From NCBI GenBank assembly GCA_947069175.1, contig CAMTDV010000017.1:52585137-52649136 (forward strand): 64,000 nucleotides of DNA, written 5' to 3'. The notes under the pieces were generated by a model. That model had not been told where the DNA came from. It saw nothing but the letters and a program-made list of their open reading frames with translations, and did no database searches. Source of the stretch: Scalesia atractyloides. Its lineage: Eukaryota; Streptophyta; Magnoliopsida; Asterales; Asteraceae. Below, one piece after another: positions 1 to 11,481 of the stretch (position 1 is its first letter; every line of letters starts with the position of its first letter). The translations under genes and the position numbers were made by a program.

Positions 1-813
1 TTCATAGTCTTGTTAAAGAGATCTTTTAGGATCTATAAAAGATACCCTTGGGGTATAGTCGAGTCAACAAAGGTTTGAATGTACTCATTAAAGAACGACT
101 AAAAGTTTTCACAATTATAACAAGGAACGATTGGTTTATAACAAGAAACAAAGAACGATGAACAATGAACAATGAACGATGAACGATGAACAAATGGTTT
201 AGTACGAGGAATGATGAACGATGAACAAATGATTTCAAACAATGTCACACAATGATTTTCGATTAAAGATATAAACCATACAAGTTATTTCAAGACGATT
301 TACAAGTTGGATTTACAAAACAAATGTTTTTGAGTCAAGGTTCGTGGCTACTAGATTTTATAACGTTTAACAATTTGTTTTAGTTGAATAACTATTGCAA
401 TATCAAATGCTTTCAAAACAAGGTTTCACTTACGGCTCTAGTAGTCGGGTTATTTATATTGCAGTATATACAAAGCCATGGACTTGACATGTTCATAAAT
501 CCTATTTACTCGTCGGCATATTTTTGCTGACTCGTTTTCACATATGTTTCAGGGAAAGATGCTAGATGATACTGATACGTGCTCATGTAGGATCGGACTT
601 GGACCTAGTGCCTTAATAAAAAGAAAGTCAATAATTATGCATGCTTGTTGTTTCATTGTTTAAAAATTTCTAACACATTTATGACAATGTAATCTATGTT
701 CAATATTCAAATAAAATGAAAATTCAAATACCATGTGTTGTTGAGAAAATCTGTTAACGTGACTCCCCAAGTGTTTCCGCCGCGTGTTGTTTTACGTGAT
801 TTGGGGTGTTACA
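1..813 (+). repeat. 3' part of the 5' LTR of element A
   Basis: Positions 5-813 match 10684-11481 with a few substitutions and small indels, and end in TGTTACA. The primer-binding site follows 3 bases later. The rest of this LTR (about 2.4 kb) lies left of the window. Like the 3' copy, it lacks the TATA-bearing hairpin segment found in related LTRs; the missing block would fall near 230. Confidence 0.9.
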
Positions 814-816
814 GAT

Positions 817-828
817 TGGTATCAGAGC
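817..828 (+). other. Primer-binding site of element A
   Basis: TGGTATCAGAGC, complementary to the 3' end of plant initiator tRNA-Met, lies 3 bases after the LTR end. This fixes the LTR boundary and the plus orientation. Confidence 0.9.
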
Positions 829-1420
829 ACTGGTTATAGGGAATTAGGTTATTAGTAATGCTTTGACCTAGACTATAACCTTCCTAGGACCCCAACGCAA
901 GTTTACTTTTGTTAAGATTCTTAAAACATTACCATCACCTATCCTTAGGTGATTATAAAAAAACAAAGCATATCACATCCTTTGAAATCCAATTTTTCTA
1001 AAATCTCACAAGAAATCATATATCCTTAGATGGTTTGTCCTTGGGCTTATTGCCTTCAAAATTTTCAAACTCTCGTCAACGTTTGAGTTTTAATAATGTG
1101 AACACATGCAATCTGAAAGGGTGTGTGCCTGAACCCCGAGTTTTCTGTCTAAGGCTAGAGTGTTCGTACAAATCCACTTAATCGGACCAGTCACTCTTAC
1201 CTGGGAACTATTGGGGTGAGTGTCCACTTATAGGCTAAAGCATGTCTTCGCGATACATTATAAGACCCATTTACTTTGATCAGTCACCGTGCGTCATTTG
1301 TGTGTTTTGAGGAACAAACAAGTGACCACCATCCATATGTTTCTTCAATATATTGATGCCTCTATTGATTCTCTTCCGAATGTCAATCTCATATATCTAC
1401 TTTCATGTTTCTTTATTAGA
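829..1420 (+). other. Element A leader between primer-binding site and gag
   Basis: About 590 bases with no ORF and no recognisable motif. It is the untranslated leader by position. Confidence 0.6.
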
Positions 1421-1505
1421 ATGCCTCCTTGACGTGATACAATTCAAAATGCCGAAATGGCTGCACTTATCGCTCAGCAAGTGGCTGCAATCCTCCCGAG
1501 CCTAG
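1421..1505 (+). pseudogene. Element A gag, N-terminal piece
   Basis: A start codon at 1421 is followed by a stop at codon 4, and then by a reading rich in Ala and Gln (AALIAQQVAAILPSL). This resembles the AEIAQMIAQQ...AVIP start of the gag in element D (37981-38044 and 28200-28237). The frame is broken at 1505 by insertion of the solo LTR; the sequence resumes at 4764 after the CCTAG duplication. The in-frame stop and a one-base shift relative to the downstream gag show that it was already decayed. Confidence 0.6.
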
Positions 1506-2082
1506 TGTAACACCCCGACCGCGTAAAAACAACAAACCGTGACGGAAACGTCAGGGAGTCATGTTAACAGATTGTTCCAACAACACGTGGTAATTAAAGT
1601 TATGCTTTATTGAATATTGAAATTTCATAGTTACATTGTCTTGGAGTTTAAAACAAACTAATTAAACTATTGTCTTTCAAATTTTAAGGCACTAAGTCCG
1701 CGTCCAATCCTACGTGAGCATGCATCGACATCAAACTTGGTTTCCTGAAACATATGTGAAAACGAGTCAGCAAAAATATGCCGGCGAGTACATAGGTTTT
1801 GTGAGTGTGTCAAATTTATGGCCTTATATATGTATTGCAATACCTCGCCGACTACTAGAGTCGTTGATTGAAAACCATGTTATCAAAAGGTATTTGGTAT
1901 TACAATGATAACTAACCAACTAAAACAAGTTAGTTATAGTTTATAAAAGACTTGTAACCATGAATCTTGACCAAAACATTTGTTTTGTAAATTTGAGTTG
2001 TAAATCGCCTTAAAGAAACTTTGTATGGTTTATATCTTTAATTGAAAATCGTTGTGTGTCCTTGTTTGAAAACCTTTGTTTC

Positions 2083-2201
2083 AAGTGATGCAAATAACAC
2101 CACGAATGTAATATGATAAAACCACTTATATATAGGAAGTACCAGCGGCGTATCCACCATGCTTCTATCACATTACACCCGTTCCGTTATCTAAATCACT
2201 T
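2083..2201 (-). promoter_or_regulatory. TATA-bearing imperfect hairpin in the solo LTR
   Basis: The outer arms AAGTGATGCAAATAAC and GTTATCTAAATCACTT are imperfect inverted repeats, and the inner parts (GAATGTAATATGATA and CTATCACATTAC) pair as well. The centre holds TATATATA at 2127-2134 and a nearly invariant GGCGTATCCACC. Read on the minus strand the TATA box lies in promoter orientation. Homologous blocks are at 7676-7793 and 58231-58343. Confidence 0.65.
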
Positions 2202-3477
2202 ACCATAAACCAATTGTTCATTGTTTGTGTCATATACCAATCGTCCATTGTTCATGTCATAAACCAATTGTTCATCGTCCGTGTAAACAAATTGTCCTTG
2301 TTTTAATTGTGAAAACTTTTGATCATTTTGGTGAATACATTCAAACATGTGTTGACTCGTCTATACCATCAAAGGGTATCTTTAAATTGCAATAACAAAC
2401 CACCAAAGGGTTTGTTAAAGTAAACAGTTTCGGTCGTTCCCCAAACTTCCCCACAAACACCGGGAAACTTGTTAACGGGATTGTCAGTCCTATGGTACCA
2501 TAACTTACTACTGGTCGGCTTGGCCAAAGCTAATGAATGTCATTCGTGTCATGTATATAACGCGCCAAAAAGTTCGTTCACATTATTGAAATCGTCGGGT
2601 TTATATAAACCATAGCATTTGTAATTTGAAAACTTGAAAATAATTTAGCACATATGAATCACCCCAAAATATTTAAAAATCATAAAAGAGGGGAGCTATG
2701 TACTCACATAGTCACCACATAATATGTAAAAAAAAGAGGGGTCTATGTACTCACTTGGGATTGCAAAGTAACCTAGAATTAAAGATCAAACAAGCTTAAA
2801 AGTCCGAAAATAAAACGTGTCCTAAAACCGGATAACTATGTAAATACCGGGACTTTAATCGGCGGTTCGGATAGAATGAGGTCTTGTAAACAAAATGAGT
2901 GTTGGAACTCATATGAAATGGTTTAATAAAGTCTATATTCTGATTTGAAAAGATTCCTAAGTGCTTTTGACCCGTTATGACTCGTTAAGGTAGTTTACGT
3001 TACTTTAACGGATCATTGACGTAAAAAAGTGTTCGGATGGTTAGATATGTGTTATGATAAGTCTAATATGCCAAATTAAGTTTAATATAGTTGCAACATC
3101 AGTTTATATGTCAAAACATTCGTCACATATGCTTAAAGTTGATTTATTGCGCAAAAAGGTCATTTTGGTCATTTATAGGGCATAATAGACGACTTAACAT
3201 AACACTAACCAAACGACGTGACCATAAGGTATAATCTCAGAGGGTTATTCCTTATACAACTATGGTCACATATATGTGGTTGGTCGGATCCTAAGATCGA
3301 CCAACGGATCAGATTCGAAAGTCAAAGCGGTGGTCAAGACCGCTCGACTTACGAACCTAAATAAGCACTAAACTAAAAGTGATGAGTTAAACATGTTAAA
3401 CATGTCTAACAAGGTTTATAAAACTGATTTGATATCAAAACAAAGGGTTTTGATACCCGAAAATAGTTCCATCGTAT

Positions 3478-3495
3478 AATGCGCATTTGCGCATT
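3478..3495. repeat. 18-bp palindrome in the solo LTR
   Basis: AATGCGCA-TT-TGCGCATT, perfect arms of 8 bases with a 2-base centre. Related LTRs at 9659 and 44484 keep only a half site (AATGCGCATT), so this full form is probably incidental. Confidence 0.5.
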
Positions 3496-4763
3496 ATTGA
3501 CCGAAACTTTGACTCGTTACTTCAACTAGTAAACGTGGTAATCAGTAGGCACAATCGCTAAGGATCATAACCATCATGATTACGATCACATTGCAAAGTC
3601 CAATTGGACTTTGCTTTGACCAATTAATGGTCAAAGCTGAAAGTCAAACACTGTTTGACTTTTAGCTTGAAATAGCTAAAATGAATGAACAAGACTAAGT
3701 TAGAACACTTGCTTGTGCTCAAGGCAGCCAAGGATGAAGTAAAGACTTAGAAAACTCAGTTGGGAGACCTCCAACAAAGTGGGAGTTCTCCTCTTAGAGT
3801 TATAGAGAGAAAGGGAAGGAATGAGCAAGTTGAAATATGAGATCAAGGGCCTATTTATAGTTGTGGAGGATGAATTTGATGATCACAAATGTCAAGGACC
3901 ATTCTAGGATCATTCCACATGTTCAAAGACATGTTAAGACCAGGCTAGAACTTGGAGATCACGAATCTTGGGTTTCAAAGCTGTAAAACAGCTGTCTGCC
4001 ATTTTTTGCTATAACTGGGCATCCCCCGCGCTTCACGGGAGATCTTGCTGAGTCTCTCTTGTGGCACCTGGGATTCCAAAGTTTCAGAATTGGCAGAACA
4101 GGTCCCTGCAGCCCAAAAACTTGTTTTTCGACGCGTTTTGGCACTTTTAACACCCGTTAACCCCATTTTTAAGCTTTATAAAGAAGATAAAGCATAGGGA
4201 ACTTGAAAAATGCTCGGAAACATTTCGGATGTCAGTTCGTTCGGTCGTACGGTTGCGGTTTTCGGTTAATTACAACGGAAATCGTAACGAACGCGCAAAT
4301 GACCGTAAACGCGTAACGAATGATATTTTTGCATTCCAATCATTAAAATACTAGATTTTAATGATTACAAAAATTTTTGGATGTGCGTACATGTTCCGAA
4401 TAATGATATACGCGAATCGGCATAGTTTCGCAGAATTTGCAAAATAGCTCCTAAGCTTACGTAAGCGTGTTTTTGTCATACCGAAGCCCTCACAACTTAT
4501 TTCTAAGTTATGTAAATGGTATTTAGGGTATGTTTAGCTTATGTCGATGTTCCTGAGTGTATGTCGCATTATACTAATTACGCTTGCGTAATAGTTTGCG
4601 ATTTCACTTCCAGAAGTTGTTTAAGAGTTCGGAATCGTGCAAGAATTGAATACGTGCAATTGTCATGATAAAAAATACAAATATCCTAAATAAAACACAA
4701 AAATTTCATTGATTGATAATTCGTTCGGATTCATTACACGATCGGGTCACCACAAATGTCACA

Positions 4764-5351
4764 CCTAGTGACTCAATAAATCAAGCAAACAATAATAACA
4801 ACAATGCACTAGCTCTGTGCAGCTACAAACAATTCTGTTCGGCTAAACCACTTCAGTTCACTGGGTCTGAGGGAGCTACGGGACTTCTTCAATGGTTTGA
4901 GAGTCTCGAAAGCACGTTCCATTTTGTTCAATGTCCAAATGAGCGAAAAGTTGACTTCACGTCGAGTGTATTCAAGAAAAGAGCTCTTACATGGTGGAAT
5001 GGTATAATGAGAGATAGGAGTGCTGATGTGGCATTGGCACAAACTTGGGGAGAGCTTCGAGCTTTGATGATGATGGAATTTTATCCTCGTCATGAACAAA
5101 GGGCACTTGAGAATGAGTTCCACGATCTTAAGCAAGATAGTGGAGAACACCGAGCTTACACTGACCGGTATGAGGAGTTAAGTTTGTTGTGTCCTATGAT
5201 GGTTACGCCCTTGGATAAGGAGATTGAAAAGGACATTGATGGCCTGCCTGACCCCGTTCTGGATATTGTTACTGATAGCAACCCTACCACCGTTCGACAG
5301 GCTATCAAACTATCTGCTACCCTGACTGAGTCCCAAATCAAAAAAGGGTAA
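4764..5351 (+). pseudogene. Element A gag, capsid-like domain
   Basis: An open frame of about 195 codons after the solo LTR. It matches the plant gypsy gag family (Retrotrans_gag): FTGSEGATGLLQWFESLEST, then RALTWWNG, then FYPRHEQRALENEFHDLKQ and YTDRYEELSLLCP. This part forms the capsid-like shell and acts in cytoplasmic particles. The same motifs are seen in the gags of D (27664-28209) and C (34461 downward). The frame upstream of 4764 belongs to the inserted LTR, so the true start is the decayed ATG at 1421. The frame stops at 5349 just where the basic linker and zinc knuckles should follow. Confidence 0.8.
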
Positions 5352-5757
5352 ACTTTTCTGCAAAGGTGACAAGAAACCATCTGACAAAACTACCTATGAA
5401 AAACCAAAAGAAAACAAGACTGAATCCTCTAAGAAGTAAAAAAAGCGCAAGGCTTCACAAAATTTCGCTGTAGTTGCTCAGAACAATCAAGCTGCCCCCA
5501 AACAATCAGCACAACCCCTTGCGAGGAAACCTTATGTTGGTACAGCACCCATATGCAACAGGTGCAATGCTCATCATCAGGCTCACCTACAATGTCGACA
5601 ATGCACTTCGTGTGGGCGACTTGGTCATTTGGCAAACGTCTGTCGATCAGCTCGAGCTAACTTTCCACCAGGTTCTTGCTACAACTGTGGCGAGATGGGT
5701 CATTTTAGAAACAAACTGCCCGAGACTTGTAAATGCAAATCCCGCTCGTGGATGAAC
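5352..5757 (+). pseudogene. Element A gag, basic linker and zinc knuckles (frameshifted)
   Basis: After the stop, a Lys-rich linker and two Cys/His clusters can be read from position 5551: CTSCGRLGHLANVC, and then CYNCGEMGHF at about 5677. These are CCHC zinc knuckles, which bind the element RNA. An extra base near 5711 shifts the last Cys of the second knuckle out of frame. Just after it the sequence leaves the gag-protease similarity seen in E (44092-43948). A short frame ending TMNN-stop near 5804 would close the gag, so no protease follows. It may be a gag-only design or simple deletion; the decay prevents a choice. Confidence 0.65.
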
Positions 5758-7148
5758 ATATTAACAAGACTCAAGCCAATATTGATGCAACTATGAATAA
5801 TTAAGTTTTTATCTGTTTATCTTTTGTTTACCAAGAACCTTGAAAACACTTTGATTGTCTATAAATAAATTTGGTTGATTCCATTTTATTTACAAATGCG
5901 ATTATATATGTGTGTTTCTCCCCTACAATACAAATACCAATAACATGATTCCTTGCGAATCAAACAACTCTTGTAGTTTCTTTCATCTTGCGATCGCCCG
6001 CGATCTCCACAAAAATCCCAAGTACCTGTTTCTTTTAGGAAACAATGTACAAGGTACAAGTTACAACTCTTAACGAATACTCAAAGTATCACTTTAAATC
6101 CTTGATTGGATACCTAAGGATACTTCCATGAGTCCTTAAATGGTCTTATGCAATATGTTTATACCACAACCCTCTGATTTTTTGTAACACTTTGCATGGT
6201 ACATAATTTCAAAAAACATTATACTGATTTCAAAATTTCATGATTTCAAATATATTTCATAAGATTCTAAAAGCTATTTAACATAGCATATTTACTTAAT
6301 ATACGAAGTGCATGATTTCAAAATACATATTTTCAAAAACTCTATACATTAATTCAAGGATTTTTCATGTGGTTTCAAATCAATTTAACAAAGGTATATT
6401 TACCTAATATATCTAGTGCATAATTTCGAAAACATTATACATATGATTTCAAAAACATTAAGCATGTTTTCAAAAAAAAATTATGCATGACTTTCAAAGA
6501 CACTTTTTTGCGGCATATGTTGACTTAGCATATGAGCACATTGATTTTCATACATTTTTGCTATGTATGTTGTCTGAGCATGCTAGCACATTGATTTCAT
6601 GGACATTCCTACTTCGTATGTTGACCTAGTATACCTAATACAAGGTTTCAAAATACTTTTGCTACATGAATCCCAAATCCTATTAGGATCTTCCTATCGT
6701 AATAGTTAGATCCTTGCGAATGTTTTAAGTGCAATATCAAAGCCCTTAATTGGGTTATTTTTTGCACTTCAATACATATATTATGATTCAATATGGCCAA
6801 ACCAAATCCTTACAAGATCTTTCTATCTTCATAGTTAGATTCTTGCGGATGCTTAAAGTACTAAATGAACTCCTTGATTGGATTCCTAGTGTACTTTAAC
6901 TACTTATGTACAAATTGATGACAAATTAATAACAAGTTGATGACCCAATTGACAATTATGTGATTATGTGTTTATGTGTTAAGTTGGTTCAAATGTTCGT
7001 TATCCAGATCCTTGTATAATCTTCCATATCTCATATGATAGATTCTTGGAAGGATATCCGAAAGTACTATCTTAAATCCTTGAAGGGGTTATTCTATGCA
7101 AATAGTTAAGCCCTTGGATTCCGAAGTACTATTCCTAATTTGATACAA
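5758..7148 (+). other. AT-rich non-coding spacer of element A with degenerate repeats
   Basis: No coding similarity. It is rich in GATTTCAAAA words and holds diverged repeats of about 70 bases around 6500-6640 (GCATATGTTGACTTAGCATATG, then a similar copy, then a third partial one). Another repeat carries TTAGATCCTTGCGAATG-like words (6700, 6830, 7040). The order repeat field, tandem array, TATA hairpin looks like the U3 part of an LTR in plus orientation, lodged inside the internal region. Confidence 0.45.
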
Positions 7149-7510
7149 AGTTAAAGAAACCTTTCAGGGTTTAGTTAAAGAGGCCTTTCATGGTCTAGTT
7201 AATGAAGTCTTTCAGGGCTTAGTTAAAGAGGTCTTTTAGGGCCTAGTTAAAGAAGTCTTTCAGGGCTTAGTTAAAGAGGTCTTTCAGGGCCTAGTTAAAG
7301 AAGTCTTTCAGGGCTTAGTTAAAGAGGTCTTTCAGGGCCTAGTTAAAGAGATTGCTCGCCAATCTAGTTAAAGAGATCATGTGTTGATCTAGTTAAAGAG
7401 AATTTCCGTCAATCTAGTTAAAGAGATCATGTGAAGATCTAGTTAAAGAGACTCTTTGGTGGTCTATTTAAAGAGATCATGGGTTGATCTAATAAAGAGA
7501 TTCCGATGTG
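7149..7510 (+). repeat. Tandem array, about 15 copies of a 24-bp unit
   Basis: The unit is AGTTAAAGAGGTCTTTCAGGG plus 3 bases (CCT or CTT), alternating GG and AG at its centre. Units 1-8 are very similar; the later ones keep only AGTTAAAGAG. Most of the early units hold a short palindrome, AAAGANNTCTTT. A related single copy (AAAGAGATCTTTT) is present in the LTRs at 14 and 10691, so the array seems to be an expansion of an LTR motif. Confidence 0.85.
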
Positions 7511-7675
7511 GTCTAGACAAGTCATTCCATGTTTACTCATTTGATTTTTCCCCTACACATCACAAAATAAACTATGCGGACTGTGCAACGAATTGAGTAA
7601 TTATGGATGCATACATAATTATTAAATCCCTTGCATAGAAAACCATAGCAAGTTTTGTCATGTGTGAGAACCTAT

Positions 7676-7793
7676 AGTAATAAGAATAACGAAACGGGAA
7701 CAATGTAATAAGGGCATGGTGGATACGCCGCTAGTACTTCCTATATATAAGTGTTCCTTATTACATTGCAAGCGTGGTGTTATTTAAGTTACT
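7676..7793 (+). promoter_or_regulatory. TATA-bearing hairpin segment inside element A
   Basis: The inner arms CAATGTAATAAGG and CCTTATTACATTG are perfect inverted repeats of 13 bases. The outer arms AGTAATAAGAATAAC and GTTATTTAAGTTACT pair imperfectly. The loop holds GGTGGATACGCCGC and TATATATA at 7742-7749. It is the plus-orientation homologue of the blocks at 2083-2201 and 58231-58343, both of which sit inside LTRs. Confidence 0.7.
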
Positions 7794-8084
7794 AGAAGCT
7801 TTGGACCTTGACCAATGTTGTTCTATCATACACTCTCTGACTCCAATTTCGAGCACACACAAGTTTCCTATACTAGTCTTCATGGGAAACCTTTATAAAC
7901 AATCTTCCATTCATTATTCGAAATCCGACTCCTTTCTTTCAAGTCCATGCTCTTTTTATGGTATGCTGCGACAAAAAGATACCATTATGACCTTACAAGA
8001 ATCTTTTCTGAGGCTCACTACAATCATGGTGTCATGCACCTACCTATTGGAATGAGGTTAAGATTTTCGAATCTCAACTCATCC
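7794..8084 (+). other. Unassigned internal sequence of element A
   Basis: A 93-codon open frame starts at 7774, but its protein shows no gypsy motif and overlaps the TATA hairpin. I treat it as chance. No other feature is seen. Confidence 0.4.
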
Positions 8085-8252
8085 CCATGGACAACAAACG
8101 AGTACAAGAAACAAATTTCGTTGGAGTCTAAAAGTTTTCTAGAGATTTTTCTCCAGGAACGAAGGATCACTTGAAGCGATACCCTCACATATGTTTTCAC
8201 AAGTTTCCTCTAAATTTAATTTCAGGACGAAATTTCCTAAAGTATGGGAGAC
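8085..8252 (+). pseudogene. Element A pol 3' remnant and polypurine tract
   Basis: Positions 8150-8225 (GAACGAAGGATCACTTG... to TTTCCTCTAAATTTAATTTC) match the end of pol in element G (minus strand, 61046-61130), where the protein reads KDQMKAKYPHLFSQ at the end of the chromodomain region. Here the reading is shifted and carries no complete domain. The conserved AGGACGAAATTTCC tail and the purine tract 8239-8252, where plus-strand DNA synthesis is primed, follow directly and abut the LTR at 8253. So the 3' cis-acting end was kept while the rest of pol was lost. Confidence 0.7.
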
Positions 8253-11200
8253 TGTGATATCTGAGCCTCGTCAAGCATCAAACAATACCGAACAATTCTG
8301 AATCTACTGAAATCTTGTGTTTCATTCCTGAGAATTGTGTAATTATATGTGACATTTATACATTTTAGTCCATGTACAATTTCAACTCCTATAGGCTTTT
8401 CTGGAGGTTATACATAAGCTATTACGCAAAACAAAACAAATTTAATACAATATATGTTCCAGAATAGTTACGTAAGCTAAACATACCTTAAATAACCTTT
8501 GCATAACTTAGAAATAAGTTTTGAAGGGTTTGGTATGTCAAAAACAAGTTTATTCGATCACAAGGACTATTTACGACAAACTGCGAAAGTCTGCCGATTC
8601 TCGTAGCAACGTACGCTCCAGAACAAGGTCACAAGCTTAATATACCATAAATACCCTTTACATAGTTTAGAAATAAGTTTTGAGGGCTTCAGTATGGCAA
8701 AAACACACTTTTGTAACTTTAGGGGCTATTTTGCAAATTCTGTGAAACTATGCCTTTTTGCGTATAACACCATCTGGAACATATTCGGACATCCAAAACA
8801 TTTTTTAATCATTAAAAATATCATATTTTAGTGATTGGGATGCAAAAATGTCATTCGTTACGCATTTACGGTCATACACGCGTTCGTTACGCTTTTCGTC
8901 GTAATTAACCGAAAACCGCAGCCGTACGACCAAATGAACCGACCTGTGGAACATCTTTGGACATATTTCAAGTTCCCTATACTTTATTGTCCTTATAAAA
9001 CTTTGAAATAAGGTTAACGGGTGTTAAAAGTTCCAAAACGTGTCAAAAACAAGTTCAGGGACCTATTTTGCCAATTTTGAAAGTTTCTGCCAGCTATAGG
9101 GCTTACGGACCGTAAGCCCAAAGCCCTGAGGTCCCTAAGGGGTGCCAAACTCACCAAAAATGTGGTAGCAGCTGAATAACTTCACCTTTGACTCACCAAA
9201 CGAACTTGCCACCCTTGTTTCTGCATTTGACATGTAAGGGGACACTAATCCAACTGTATGGTGACTCATGGACACTTGTCTTGCTCCTAGATCATCAAGA
9301 ATTCTATAAATACCCATGTGTTCTTCAATTTTGAAACTTTTGATCACTCATTTCTGCTATCAACTGAAGTTGCAACACCTTGATGATCAATCTCTGAGTT
9401 TTCTTGACATGCCTTTAATGTTGTAAGTGTTCTCTATCATGCTTTGTTCAATACATGTAGTTTAATTGGATTAAAAGTCATAAAGTTTGACTTTGTTTGA
9501 CTTCCAGAATTGATCATGAAATGATCAACTTAAAATCTAATTGAACCTTGTATTATGATGGTAAACATGATGGTTATGATCCTTAGTGATCATACCTACT
9601 GATTTCCATCTTTTCTAGTCATTTTGACAAGTCAAAGTTTCGGTCAAAATATGATAAATGCGCATTTCATGACGGAATCAATCTCGGGTATCAAAATAGT
9701 TTGTTTTGATGCCAAAACTCTTTTATAAACTTAATTAGACATGCCAAAACATGTCTAAATCGTCACTCTCATTTTAGTGCTTGTTTAGAGTCGTAAGTTG
9801 AACGGTTTGACCACCATTTTGACTTTCGAATCCGGCCCATTTGGTGGACCTTCCGACCCGACCAAATACATATTTGTGACCATAAATATTAAGGAAATAA
9901 CCCTCTGAGGTTATACCTATTGGTCATGTCATTCGGCTAGTGTTATGATAATAGTTATTATGTTATTCAATGATGACCAAAATGACCTTTTCGCAAATAA
10001 ATCAACTTTAAGTATATGGAACATAAATTTTGACAAGTATTCTGATCAAATAACATTTTCAAACATATTTAGGCATTAAAGACTTATCATAACACATATC
10101 TAACCATCCGAATGCGTAGTTACGCAAATGACGCGTTAAAGTGGCTTAAACTACCTTAACGGGTCAAAAGCACACAAAATCTTTCCAACTCAGAATGTTA
10201 ACTTATTAAACCATGTCATATGAGTTCCAATACTCATTTGCTTTATAAGGTATCATTCTATCCAAATCCTCCGAATTCAAGTTTGATGTTTACATTATTA
10301 TCCATTTTTAGGACACACACTTGATTCCTTGATCTTCGGACGTTGATCATACACTTGTACAAGGCTTATCCGCAAATCCTAGGCGAGTACATGGAGTATC
10401 CGCAAATTTTTTGGGGTGATTCATATGTGCTAATTGTTTTCAAGTTTTCAAAGTACAAATACTATGGTTTATATAACAATATGGTTTCAATAATGTGATA
10501 CAACTTGTTGGTGCGTTATCCAAGATACGAATGACATTCATTAACATTGTTATGCCGCCCAGTAGTAAGTTATGGTACCATAGGATTGACAATCCCGTTA
10601 CTAGGCTATTCACTGGATTTGGTGGGTAGTTCGGGAACGACAGAAACTGTTTATGACAAACAAATCATTCGTTGATTTGCTAGTCTTGTTAAAGAGATCT
10701 TTTAGGATCTATAAAAGATACCCTTGGGGTATAGTCGAGTCAACAAAGGTTTGAATGTACTCATTAAAGAACGACCAAAAGTTTTCACAATTATAACAAG
10801 GAACAATTGTTTATAACAAGAAACAAAGAATGATGAACAATGAACAATGAATGATGAATGATGAACAAATGGTTTAGTACGAGGAACGATGAACGACGAA
10901 CAAATGATTTCAAACAATGTCACACAATCATTTTCGATTAAAGATATAAACCATACAAGTTATTTCAAGACGATTTACAAGTTGGATTTACAAAATAAAT
11001 GTTTTCGAGTCAAGGTTCGTGGCTACTAGATTTTATAACTTTTAACAATTTGTTTTAGTTGAATAACTATTGCAATATCAAATGCTTTCAAAACAAGGTT
11101 TCACTTACGGCTCTAGTAGTTGGGTTTTGCAATATATACAAAGCCATGGACTTGACATGTTCCAAAAACCTATGGACTCGCCGGCATATTTTTGCTTCCT

Positions 11201-11481
11201 CGTTTTCACATATGTTTCAGGGAAAGATGCTAGATGATACTGATACGTGCTCATGTAGGATAGGACTTGGACCTAGTGCCTTAATAACAAGAAAGACAAT
11301 AATTATGCATGCTTGTTGTTTCGTTGTTTAAAAATTTCTAAGACATTTATGACAATGTAATCTATGTTCAGTATTCAAATAAAACGAAAATTCAAATACC
11401 ATGTGTTGTTGAGAAAATCTGTTAACGTGACTCCCCAAGTGTTTCCACCGCGTGTTGTTTTACGCGATTTGGGGTGTTACA
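8253..11481 (+). repeat. 3' LTR of element A (3.2 kb)
   Basis: Starts TGTGATATC right after the purine tract and ends TGTTACA. The last 800 bases repeat the start of the window. It is homologous in reverse to the solo LTR (1506-4763) and to the element G LTR. No TATA box is seen in the expected place: the ~118-bp hairpin block of the homologues is absent near 10905-10922. All ORFs within it look like chance. Confidence 0.9.
9099..9119. repeat. 21-bp palindrome in the element A LTR
   Basis: GGGCTTACGG-A-CCGTAAGCCC, perfect arms of 10 bases around one base. The homologous place in element G holds a longer hairpin with related arms (60126-60166). Confidence 0.75.

Larger units (their letters stand above)
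1506..4763 (-). mobile_element. Solo LTR (Ty3/gypsy, same family as elements A and G), inserted in element A gag
   Basis: Starts TGTAACACCCC and ends ...AAATGTCACA, so on the minus strand it reads TGTGACA...TGTTACA, the usual inverted termini. It is flanked by CCTAG at 1501-1505 and 4764-4768, a perfect 5-bp target duplication. It has no internal region, as expected after recombination between two LTRs. The sequence matches, in reverse, the 8253-11481 LTR and the LTR of element G (50374-61029). It contains the TATA hairpin at 2083-2201, which element A LTRs lack. Confidence 0.9.
1..11481 (+). mobile_element. Element A: Ty3/gypsy LTR retrotransposon, gag-bearing and pol-deleted, 5' end cut by window
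   Basis: Seen: an LTR end at 813 followed by a tRNA-Met type primer-binding site, a gag region, a short remnant of the 3' end of pol, a purine tract at 8239-8252 and a complete LTR at 8253-11481. The first 813 bases match the last ~800 bases of that LTR closely. Between gag (ends about 5757) and the pol remnant (about 8085) there is no RT, RNase H or integrase. The element is therefore non-autonomous. It carries a nested solo LTR at 1506-4763. It is inserted in the 3' non-coding region of copia element B; the base after the LTR starts TTAAT, the likely right copy of the target duplication, whose left copy is off-window. Confidence 0.85.

Noticed and set aside
26..238. Minus frame with repeated VHRSSF-like words, also at 10702-10923
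   Set aside because: It is a translation of the GAACAATGAACGATGAAC simple repeat in the A LTR; both copies are LTR sequence and no known domain fits.
3959..4166. Two overlapping minus frames in the solo LTR
   Set aside because: Short, overlapping each other, no motif, and absent as open frames in the homologous LTRs.
7774..8174. Overlapping plus frames of 93 and 75 codons in element A
   Set aside because: The first overlaps the TATA hairpin; neither shows gag, pol or other motifs apart from the shifted end of pol at 8150-8225.
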